Notes under the pieces: generated by a model | Told to the model about the DNA's origin: nothing | Seen by the model: only the letters and a program-made list of their open reading frames with translations | Database searches by the model: none | Program-made: the position numbers and the translations under genes | Shown here: positions 9,100 to 15,884 of the stretch, piece after piece | Position numbering within the stretch: position 1 is the first letter of the stretch | How the letters are laid out: the number at the start of each line of letters is the position of its first letter | From: DATMER01 sp963741305 | Lineage (GTDB): Bacteria; Acidobacteriota; Thermoanaerobaculia; Multivoradales; UBA5704 | Direction: 5' to 3' | NCBI GenBank assembly: GCA_963741305.1 | Contig: CAVUHL010000003.1 | Coordinates: 4,898,001 to 4,962,000 of the forward strand | Length of the DNA stretch: 64,000 nucleotides

Positions 9100-9315
9100 A
9101 CGGATTTCTGTGGAAAACTTGCGCTCGCTGGCACGGCGATTGCCATCAGGCACTTGCGGGCTGTCGCTCTAATTTTTTCAACCATCACAAAACAAATGAC
9201 TTACCTGGATTGCACAGAATTCTGGGCAAAGTGGTTCAAACGCCGGATTCTCCGCGTGTTCCGCCCTGCAAAAGGGGGCTTTCCCACAGTCTTTTCCACA
9301 GGCGCTGTGGAGATC
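9100..9315. other. Noncoding patch with clustered DnaA-box-like sites
   Basis: The 302-nt gap 9033-9334 has no credible gene. It holds two exact TTWTNCACA matches (tgtggaaaa at 9109-9117, minus strand; ttttccaca at 9292-9300, plus strand) and two weaker ones (tttcccaca 9280-9288; tgtggagat 9306-9314). Between them is an A/T-rich stretch, about 9168-9200 (aattttttcaaccatcacaa), that stands out in this GC-rich DNA. It could be a replication origin or another DnaA-binding cluster. No dnaA, dnaN, gidA or parAB is nearby. Confidence 0.35.
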
Positions 9316-9334
9316 TGAGCTTTTCCCGGAATGC

Positions 9335-11206
9335 TCAGCGAGTGCGCATAGACTGCCCACGGGATGGTCGTTCCGTTGTTGGACAGAGTACGTCGAATGC
9401 CGGCCCGGGTAGAGTGGTCGCGGGGGGCAGATCGAGGCGCGGGAGGGCTGCGAAGCGAACCTGAACAAGCGGCCATTCGATGGGGAAGGGGAGGCGGCGG
9501 AAGGTGTGGAGGGAGAGTGCCCGGGGAGGGACGGTGTCGATCTCCAGTCCCAACCGCGCCGTGGGCCCCCGCCGCTCGGAAGGGGATGGAAACCTCCGAA
9601 CCAACTCTTCCTTCCACCCCGGGTCGACCTCCGGCCATCTCCGCAGGATGTTGTCGGTGCGCTCCAGCAGGCCGGGGCGCGCCTCCCAGAACGTGGCCGC
9701 GGCCAAGCGGGGCTCGGCGAGGAGAGCATGGGCGCCGCGACGGGATGCCCCCTCCGCCTCGGGCTCGAGAGTCATCAGGTAAAACGGCGGGAACGGGTTG
9801 AAGGGATCGAGCGCACAGGCTTTCTCCAGCGCCTCGCGGTCTCTCCCCAGGATGCCGGCAACCGTCCAGAGAGTGGCCACCCCTGGAGCATCCCGCGCCG
9901 CGCCCAGGGCCAGCGCCGCATCCTGGTTGAGCAGCGCCTGCCTCATCCGGTAGAGCGGAAACCCAGGGTCCAGCCGGATGGCCGCGGTCAGCTCCTGCCT
10001 CTCGTAAGCCCATCGGGCAGCTTGAAGAGGAACCAGGCCCGCCGCCGCAACCAGGACATAGAGCAGGACCGGCATCCTGCGAGCCGGAGCGGCCGTCTCC
10101 CCCAGGGCAGCCCCCATGACCACTGCCACGGCGACCGGCAAAGCCGTCACCGCCAGAGCCGCGCTCCCCAGGGAGGCCACGGCAGCTCCGCAGAGCCCAA
10201 CCAAGCCGGCGAACCGCAGAAAGTCCTCCCCCATCTCGGAGATCCTCCTCACAAAGAAAGCCGCGCCCAGGGAGAGAGCCACGAACAACCCGACCGCACC
10301 AATCTCATAGGCGAGGTGCAAAGGGAGGGAGTGGAGCTCCCCCACCGACTCGCCCACCGGGCTCACGCCAGGGATGGGATTGAAGAAGGAAGCCGCCGTC
10401 CAAGCCGCGGAGCCCGGACCCCAGCCGAGCACGGGGCGAGCCCGGAACCCCTCCAGCGCCCCCTCGTAATAGACCACCCTGCCACGCATGGAGAGATCCT
10501 GTCCGGCGACGATGCTCGCAATCCTCGCCCGCTGGGAGTAGAGCCCGAGGCCCGCCACCAGCACGAGCGGAATCAGTCCCCAGGCCCACGAGCGCCGCCG
10601 CCGGAGGATCCAGACGAGGGCGATCAGGGCCTCGGCGGCCAAAGCCAGATTGCCCGCGAGCGACAACGTCGCCAGGATCGTCACCGCCGGCAGGATGCCC
10701 CCAGCCAACCCCAGCCATCGCCAGATACCCGGCTCCCGGGCCGTCAACAGAGACAGGGGAAGGAGGATCACTAGCCACGAGGCAAGCAAGTTGTGCTGCC
10801 CCAGGGGCATCGCCACGCGCGGGAGGTCCCGGACGGCATAGTCGATCAGGGCCCAGAGCGAGACGCCGATCACCAGGACCGTGATCCCCCGTGAGCTGAG
10901 CCGGCTCCAGCACCGGGCCATGGCTCCCGGCAGCAGAAGGAAAGCCGGAAGGAGAAGGAGCACCATCCAGGACGCCCGCGGCACCGGGGACCTCCAGGCG
11001 CTGAGCGCAGCCACGATCCACAGCGCCAGAGGGAGGAGCCTGCCGAACCGTCCCAGCCGCAAGGGGTCCCGCCAAGGCGCCATGACCACCACCCCCAGAA
11101 GGACAGCCGCGCCGACCGTGCTCCCCGCGGCCGAGGCGCTCCCGGCGAAAGTGCCGCACCAAGCTCCGAAGAAGAGGAGCACAAGCGGCGGAATGAGCCC
11201 GGTCAT
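9335..11206 (-). CDS. O-antigen ligase (Wzy_C)-like polytopic membrane protein
   Basis: 623 residues with about ten to twelve hydrophobic helices over the first 420 residues, a periplasmic loop near the middle (GWGPGSAAWTAASFFNPIPG region) and a soluble C-terminal segment of about 200 residues. This layout matches the O-antigen ligase/polymerase superfamily, whose members join polysaccharides to lipid or polymerise repeat units. The GWGPGS motif after a helix is typical of the family. No other polysaccharide genes are adjacent, so the substrate is unknown. A TACAAT -10-like hexamer ends only eight bases before the start, which would suit a leaderless transcript. Confidence 0.7.
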   Translation of the reverse strand: MTGLIPPLVLLFFGAWCGTFAGSASAAGSTVGAAVLLGVVVMAPWRDPLRLGRFGRLLPLALWIVAALSAWRSPVPRASWMVLLLLPAFLLLPGAMARCWSRLSSRGITVLVIGVSLWALIDYAVRDLPRVAMPLGQHNLLASWLVILLPLSLLTAREPGIWRWLGLAGGILPAVTILATLSLAGNLALAAEALIALVWILRRRRSWAWGLIPLVLVAGLGLYSQRARIASIVAGQDLSMRGRVVYYEGALEGFRARPVLGWGPGSAAWTAASFFNPIPGVSPVGESVGELHSLPLHLAYEIGAVGLFVALSLGAAFFVRRISEMGEDFLRFAGLVGLCGAAVASLGSAALAVTALPVAVAVVMGAALGETAAPARRMPVLLYVLVAAAGLVPLQAARWAYERQELTAAIRLDPGFPLYRMRQALLNQDAALALGAARDAPGVATLWTVAGILGRDREALEKACALDPFNPFPPFYLMTLEPEAEGASRRGAHALLAEPRLAAATFWEARPGLLERTDNILRRWPEVDPGWKEELVRRFPSPSERRGPTARLGLEIDTVPPRALSLHTFRRLPFPIEWPLVQVRFAALPRLDLPPATTLPGPAFDVLCPTTERPSRGQSMRTR

Positions 11207-11279
11207 CTAACGCATTGTACGGTTTGATATCCTTGTCCATCCGCAGGTAGTCCCCCACTGCGCTCCCAGGAGAGATCCA

Positions 11280-12821
11280 ATGACTGTTGAGACCGATACC
11301 CGCATTTCAAAGATCCTCGCCTCCCTCGGCATCGAGGACGAGAACCCCGGCGCCTTTGCCGGCCAGTGGCTCCAGACCTCGGGCGAGCGCGTCGAGTCCC
11401 TGAACCCTGCCACGGGTGAGACGATCGCCGCCGTCCGCTTCGGCACCGCCGACGACTATGAAAAGGTTGCCGCCGTCTCCGTGGAAGCCTTCCGGGAGTG
11501 GCAGACCTGGACGGCGCCCAAGCGGGGCGAAATCGTCCGCCAGCTCGGTGACGAGCTGCGCCGGCACAAGGAAGAGCTGGGCCTGCTCGTCAGCCTCGAA
11601 GCCGGCAAGGTCCTCTCCGAAGGGCGCGGCGAAGTCCAGGAAATGATCGACATGGCCGACCTCGCCGTGGGCATGTCGCGCCAGCTCTACGGCCTCTCCA
11701 TGCACTCCGAGCGGCCGAAGCACCGGATGTACGAACAGTGGCATCCGCTCGGAGTGGTGGGCATCATCACCGCCTTCAACTTCCCCGTGGCGGTCTGGGC
11801 CTGGAACGCCATGGTGGCCGCGGTCTGCGGCAACTCCATGATCTGGAAGCCCTCGCACCTGACGCCCCTGACCGCCATCGCCACCACCCGCATCGCCCAG
11901 CGGGTCCTGGAGGCCAATGATGCTCCGCCGATCTTCAACATGATCCTCGGAGGCCGCGACGGCGTGGGCGAGCGCTTGGTCGCCGACCGCCGCGTCCCCC
12001 TGATCTCCGCCACCGGCTCCACGCGCATGGGCAAGGAAGTCGGCAAGGTGATCGCCGACCGCCTCGGTCGCGCCCTCCTGGAGCTTGGAGGCAACAACGG
12101 CATCGTGGTCATGGACGACGCCGACCTCGACCTCGCCCTCCGGGCCGTCCTCTTCGCAGCCGTGGGCACCGCGGGCCAGCGCTGCACCACGACCCGCCGC
12201 CTGTTCCTCCAACGCGGTATCGCAAGCGAGCTGAAGCGGAAGCTGGCCAACGCCTACCGCTCGATCCCGGTGGGCGATCCACTGGAGCAGGGCACGCTCA
12301 TGGGTCCGCTGGTCGATCAGTCCGCGGTGGACAACATGATGAAGGCGCTGGAGCGGGTGAAGGCCGAGGGCGGCAAGATCCTCTACGGCGGCAACAAGAT
12401 CGACCGTCCCGGCTTCTACGTGGAGCCGACCCTGGTCGAGGCCAAGAAGCACATGCCCATCACCTGCGAGGAGACCTTCGCCCCGATCCTCTACGTCTTC
12501 GAATTCGAAGACCTGGACGAGGCGATCCAGCTCCACAACGACGTCCCGCAGGGCCTCTCCTCGGCCATCTTCACGCTCAACATGCGCTCCGCCGAGCGCT
12601 TCCTGTCCTCGACCGGAAGCGACTGCGGCATCGCCAACGTGAACATCGGCACCTCGGGAGCGGAGATCGGCGGAGCCTTCGGAGGAGAGAAGGAGACCGG
12701 AGGAGGCCGCGAAGCCGGCTCCGACTCCTGGAAAGCCTACATGCGCCGCCAGACCTGCACGATCAACTGGGGCACCGACCTGCCGCTGGCGCAGGGGGTG
12801 GAGTTCAAGGTCGGGGCGTAG
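11280..12821 (+). CDS. ALDH7-type aldehyde dehydrogenase (aminoadipate-semialdehyde dehydrogenase-like)
   Basis: 513 residues, full length for the family, with AGGAGAG placed correctly before ATG 11280. Catalytic residues are present: general base Glu-268 in LLELGGNNG and nucleophile Cys-302 in TAGQRCTTTRR. The C-terminal stretch GGEKETGGGREAGSDSWKAY is a hallmark of the ALDH7/antiquitin group, which oxidises alpha-aminoadipate semialdehyde in lysine catabolism with NAD+. The saccharopine-dehydrogenase-family gene at 7875 supports that role. Confidence is high for the group, moderate for the substrate. Confidence 0.85.
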   Translation: MTVETDTRISKILASLGIEDENPGAFAGQWLQTSGERVESLNPATGETIAAVRFGTADDYEKVAAVSVEAFREWQTWTAPKRGEIVRQLGDELRRHKEELGLLVSLEAGKVLSEGRGEVQEMIDMADLAVGMSRQLYGLSMHSERPKHRMYEQWHPLGVVGIITAFNFPVAVWAWNAMVAAVCGNSMIWKPSHLTPLTAIATTRIAQRVLEANDAPPIFNMILGGRDGVGERLVADRRVPLISATGSTRMGKEVGKVIADRLGRALLELGGNNGIVVMDDADLDLALRAVLFAAVGTAGQRCTTTRRLFLQRGIASELKRKLANAYRSIPVGDPLEQGTLMGPLVDQSAVDNMMKALERVKAEGGKILYGGNKIDRPGFYVEPTLVEAKKHMPITCEETFAPILYVFEFEDLDEAIQLHNDVPQGLSSAIFTLNMRSAERFLSSTGSDCGIANVNIGTSGAEIGGAFGGEKETGGGREAGSDSWKAYMRRQTCTINWGTDLPLAQGVEFKVGA

Positions 12822-12822
12822 G

Positions 12823-13113
12823 ATGACGAAGGAAGACTACGTCGCAGAGGAGAAGCGGAAGGTCAGGGACGTCGCGGTCCGTGTCGGCGTTCCGTCCGCG
12901 GAGGTTCTGGGGAAGGCCGAGTTGGCCTATGCCCTCGAGCACTGGAGGCCCGAGGTCTGGGCAGAGCTCCAGAACTACCTTCAGAAATACCGGGATGGGT
13001 GGCAGCTCGAGCTCGATGGATCGGACAGCGCCAGGCTTGCGCTTGCCGTAGAAGAAAGAGATTCGTCCGAGCTCAGGCTGAACGACGCCATAGAGAACGC
13101 TCTCAAATCGTGA
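12823..13113 (+). CDS. Hypothetical 96-residue protein
   Basis: ATG 12823 follows the dehydrogenase stop by one base. The product is charged and mostly helical, with no signal peptide, membrane helix or motif I recognise. A Trp-rich centre (WRPEVWAELQNYLQKYRDGW) is the only notable feature. It may be co-transcribed with the dehydrogenase and the barstar-like/DinB gene 13 nt downstream. I do not recognise it as an RNase partner for a barstar-type domain. Confidence 0.55.
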   Translation: MTKEDYVAEEKRKVRDVAVRVGVPSAEVLGKAELAYALEHWRPEVWAELQNYLQKYRDGWQLELDGSDSARLALAVEERDSSELRLNDAIENALKS

Positions 13114-13126
13114 ACTTCTGCGATCG

Positions 13127-14248
13127 ATGTCCGCATTCTCCAGTCTCGATTGGGCCCGTTTCGATGTCTGGGGCATAGTCGCCGGGGCCGGCATCGCCGT
13201 AGTGAAACCGGAGCACCGGGAAAATTGCCATGCTTGGCTGCAGCGGCACGACTATGCGATCAGTTCGAGCGACTTTGGGCAAGGGATTGGCCCGGCGGTT
13301 GTTGCCCTAGGGGACCTGTTTCGATGGGAGGAACAGTTTGGATATGCCCTCCAGCCGCACAGCCGCAATCTCGCTGCCCTGCGGGACGGGTTTGAGTTCG
13401 ATCTAGACCCGGGGCAAGGACACGTGCTTGAGCTCGTCAACGCGGATTCCGCATACCGAGAGGATCCGCATTGGCTTCTTGGACTACTTAGCATCGCGCA
13501 AGAGTACTCGCTTCGTGAATTGGCGCTCGGCGCCCGGTTCTTTGCGATTCTGGTCCTCGATGGTGACAGCGTCTTAATCGGCAAGCCTTACGAGTCCCTG
13601 TCGGTACCAGGGCCATTCTCGCAGCCCAGCAACAAGGCTGACCCGTTCGGCCCTTCCAAACAGGCAAAAGGAGCAGCTTCGCCCTCCTCGATTCTCACGT
13701 CGGGCCGCCCAGATCCCGGTGAGTACGCCGACTACGCTCAGGCGGACATCGACATGGTCGAGGGCGACGACGCGGTCGAGGTGCTGCTTCGCCTAGGCAA
13801 GCAAATGGTCACGCTTTTCCAGGAACTCGGGGAGCCCAACGGCAACGTCACCTACGCCCCTGGAAAATGGACCGTGAAACAGATCCTCGGCCATCTTGCC
13901 GACGACGAGAGGATCTTCGCCTATCGCGCTCTCTGCGTCGCGCGCGGAGACTCGCGCCCGCTTCCCGGCTTCGACGAGAACGACTACGCGGCCGCGGCAC
14001 GGTTCGAGAACCGCTCCCTTGCCGACCTGCTCGCGGATTTCGAGGCCGTTCGCCATGCCTCCATCACCCTATTTGGCGGCCTCGACCAGGAAGCTTGGCT
14101 GCGGAAAGGCATCGTCAACGGTTACTCGGCCTCTCCTCGCGGTCTTGCTTTCCATATCGCCGGCCACGAGTTGCACCACCTGCGCATCCTTCGCGAACGC
14201 TATCTGCCGCTTGTGGGCAACGAGCCCCACAGGGGCGACGGCGTGTAG
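13127..14248 (+). CDS. Fusion of a barstar-like N-terminal domain to a DinB-family domain
   Basis: 373 residues. From about residue 193 the sequence is a complete DinB-superfamily four-helix protein. It begins with the usual first residues of stand-alone members (RPDPGEYADY) and carries PGKWTVKQILGHLADDERIFAYRA and a terminal HELHHLRILRERYL. The metal-site His residues, in LGHLADDE and HELHH, are present; such proteins are often metal-dependent thiol transferases. Residues 1-150 show a barstar-like pattern (RNLAALRDGF, then alternating hydrophobic strands ending FFAILVLDGDSVL), which I call with low confidence. A Pro/Ser-rich linker (about 160-190) joins them. No start codon lies at the DinB boundary, so the fusion looks genuine. 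Confidence 0.6.
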   Translation: MSAFSSLDWARFDVWGIVAGAGIAVVKPEHRENCHAWLQRHDYAISSSDFGQGIGPAVVALGDLFRWEEQFGYALQPHSRNLAALRDGFEFDLDPGQGHVLELVNADSAYREDPHWLLGLLSIAQEYSLRELALGARFFAILVLDGDSVLIGKPYESLSVPGPFSQPSNKADPFGPSKQAKGAASPSSILTSGRPDPGEYADYAQADIDMVEGDDAVEVLLRLGKQMVTLFQELGEPNGNVTYAPGKWTVKQILGHLADDERIFAYRALCVARGDSRPLPGFDENDYAAAARFENRSLADLLADFEAVRHASITLFGGLDQEAWLRKGIVNGYSASPRGLAFHIAGHELHHLRILRERYLPLVGNEPHRGDGV

Positions 14249-14353
14249 CCCGGGGTCAGAGCGCCGCAGGCGCGGCGCCCCTGGCCCCTCCGGCGCCCCC
14301 TCGGGGCTTGGGATTGTTTGGTCCCCCTACCCCGGGCTGAAGCCCGGGGCTAC
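14249..14353. repeat. GC-rich palindromic (REP-like) repeat
   Basis: The stretch begins directly after the stop codon with a gtagcccgggg-type half-site and ends with a strong hairpin: ccccgggc (14330-14337), loop tgaa, gcccgggg (14342-14349), then ctac. Similar palindromes are common intergenic repeats in high-GC genomes. It can also act as a transcription barrier between the convergent genes at 13127 and 14400. Confidence 0.6.
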
Positions 14354-14399
14354 ATGCCGGTGCCCCTGCGGGGCACGAACCAGAGCCGCGGCGTAGCGA

Positions 14400-14663
14400 T
14401 CAAGCCGGCAGGATCGCGACTCCGTAGGCCCGAAATGCGGGGTCCCGAGTAACGACCGTTAAACCCTCGACTCTGGCTTGGGCGATCAGCATGCGGTCGA
14501 ACGGGTCTTGGTGATGACGCGGCAAGGTTCCCGCGGCGAGCGCGTGCCGAGCCGTCATGGGAAGCTCGACGAAGTCGTTGGCTTCGATCTCCTCAACCAA
14601 GTCGGCGCCACCGAGGTCGACGAGCCACCAGAGGAAGGCATGGCTATCCAGAAGAAGCCTCAC
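14400..14663 (-). pseudogene. VapC-type PIN-domain toxin with internal deletion
   Basis: 87 residues against about 125-130 for a normal VapC. The start MRLLLDSHAFLWWLVD and the end (LPMTARHALAAGTLPRHHQDPFDRMLIAQA onward) match PIN toxins. Three acidic residues (LLLD, DPFD, TRDP) remain. The middle, including the SAASLWEIAIK-type region that carries a catalytic Glu, is missing: about 40 residues are lost in frame after residue 16. The product probably cannot cleave RNA. The ATGA overlap with the antitoxin gene is preserved. Confidence 0.65.
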
Positions 14664-14896
14664 TCTCCCTCTCCACGGAACGCGGCCAGGATCTCCTCCG
14701 GCAGGGGTTCGTCAAACTCGGGTCCGATGCGGATCCGGGCTTTCAACCGCCCGGGCTGGCGGGGCTCGGCGGTCACCCGTACCAGCTTCGCGACGGGTCG
14801 GCCGCTCTTCGCGATGATGATCTCTTCTCCCTGAGCGACCCGATCGAGAAGACGGGAGAGATGTGTCTTGGCTTCATGGATGTTGAAGACGCTCAT
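14660..14896 (-). CDS. Phd/YefM-family (VapB-type) antitoxin
   Basis: 78 residues beginning MSVFNIHEAKTHLSRLLDRV, the standard Phd/YefM DNA-binding start, followed by EIIIAKSGRPVAKLV. The C-terminal half (toxin-binding) is short and acidic (DEPLPEEILAAFRGE). It overlaps the PIN toxin by four bases, a classic coupled pair. Such antitoxins repress their own promoter and neutralise the toxin. Because the toxin is internally deleted, the antitoxin may be a relic. The large 20-nt repeat array begins about 85 nt upstream. Confidence 0.85.
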   Translation of the reverse strand: MSVFNIHEAKTHLSRLLDRVAQGEEIIIAKSGRPVAKLVRVTAEPRQPGRLKARIRIGPEFDEPLPEEILAAFRGEGE

Positions 14897-14980
14897 CCGG
14901 TCTCCTAGCTAACTTGGTCTACTTTTCTTCGTGACGAGCGTCCAATGGAGCGGCATCTCCAGAGATAGGGAGCACCTCCG

Positions 14981-15560
14981 GCAGTCCGCGGAGATCTCGG
15001 CCAAGGCGCGAGACTTCTCGACCAGCCCCTTCTTCCCCGGCACAGAGAATCCCTTCTTCGACGCCTTCCTGGAAATCCGCAGCGAAATCTCCCGGCATCG
15101 ACCGTCCCGTCTTTCCCCGGACGGCTCCAGAACTTTTTGGACGGCCGGAAAATTTTCAGGACCGCCCTGAAAATTCTGGGACGGTCCCAAAACTTTTCGG
15201 ACGGCTCCAAACTTTTTCGGACCGGTCTAAGATGTTTTGATCCGGTCTAAGCCTCTTAGAGCCGGTCCAAAAGTTTTGGAACGGCCCCAAGATTTTTCGC
15301 AGCGGCCCCAAGATTTTTCGCAGCGGCCCCAAACTTTTCGCACGGTCCGAAAGTTTTTGGGTCCGGTCTGAAGTTTTTGGAGCCGCTCCGGAAGTTTTCG
15401 GACGGTCCGAAAATCTTTGGAGCGGCCCAAAACTTTTTCCGACGGTCCCGAGGCGTTCAGGCCCTCTCGGCGGGATTTCCGACGGTCGCCGAGGAAATCG
15501 GAGGGTCGCCGGATTTCAGAAGGGCTGCGAAGCTTCCTCGACCGCTGCGACCGCGTCGCC
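14981..15560. repeat. Degenerate 20-nt tandem array no. 1
   Basis: Unit starts fall at 15101, 15121, 15141 and so on to 15542 with a strict 20-nt period; the only exception is one 21-nt step at 15301-15322. That gives 23 clear units, and weaker ones extend left to about 14981. Each unit has a GC-rich half close to cggacggtccg and an A/T-rich half close to gaaaacttttc, both imperfect palindromes, so both strands read alike. Copies are diverged and there are no spacers. The right end runs into the 3' end of the gene at 15516. Open frames across it shift with the 20-nt period and are not believable proteins. Confidence 0.9.
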
Positions 15561-15809
15561 GTCCGCAGGAGCTTCGACGGAGCACTGCAGATCTGCCGTG
15601 GAGCTCGCGAAATACCAGCAGGCCTTGCTCCATTTATAGGAGCCGCAGGTGGCCGGCGAGCCAGGTTTGTCGGATTCGGGCGGACAGCCGCAAAGCTTGC
15701 CCGGCGGCTGGTTGGCGCAATACGAAACGCTGCAGTAGCCGACAGCCTGTGCAGCCGAAGCCCAGGTCAGAGCGAGCAGCGCGGCAAGAGGAAGAATCTT
15801 TCGCGTCAT
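15516..15809 (-). CDS. Small secreted Cys-rich protein
   Basis: 97 residues. A clear signal peptide (MTRKILPLAALLALTWASAAQA) is followed by a short mature domain with seven cysteines (spacing as in GYCSVSYCANQPPGKLCGC) and several Pro/Gly turns, suggesting a disulfide-stabilised exported peptide. I do not recognise a family. The last 15-20 residues (ending AVAAVEEASQPF) are encoded by the edge of the 20-nt repeat array, so the C-terminus may have been rewritten by it. A good GGAGG-type site (aaggaggcacc in its sense) precedes the start. Confidence 0.65.
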   Translation of the reverse strand: MTRKILPLAALLALTWASAAQAVGYCSVSYCANQPPGKLCGCPPESDKPGSPATCGSYKWSKACWYFASSTADLQCSVEAPADGDAVAAVEEASQPF

Positions 15810-15884
15810 CGGTGCCTCCTTGTTGGATGGGACGCAAACGGCAGTCCCTAACCTCCAAGGTGCTCCGAGCCGGAGAACCCGCGC

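Noticed and set aside
9085..9318. 77-residue plus-strand open frame
   Set aside because: It covers the DnaA-box-like region, has no ribosome-binding site and resembles no protein.
14981..15560. Array 1 as a CRISPR array
   Set aside because: Units follow one another directly without spacers, copies are degenerate, and no cas gene is in the window.
14909..15851. Several 60-210-residue open frames across array 1 on both strands
   Set aside because: A 20-nt period shifts the frame at each unit, the products are low-complexity, and no start signal or family match is present.
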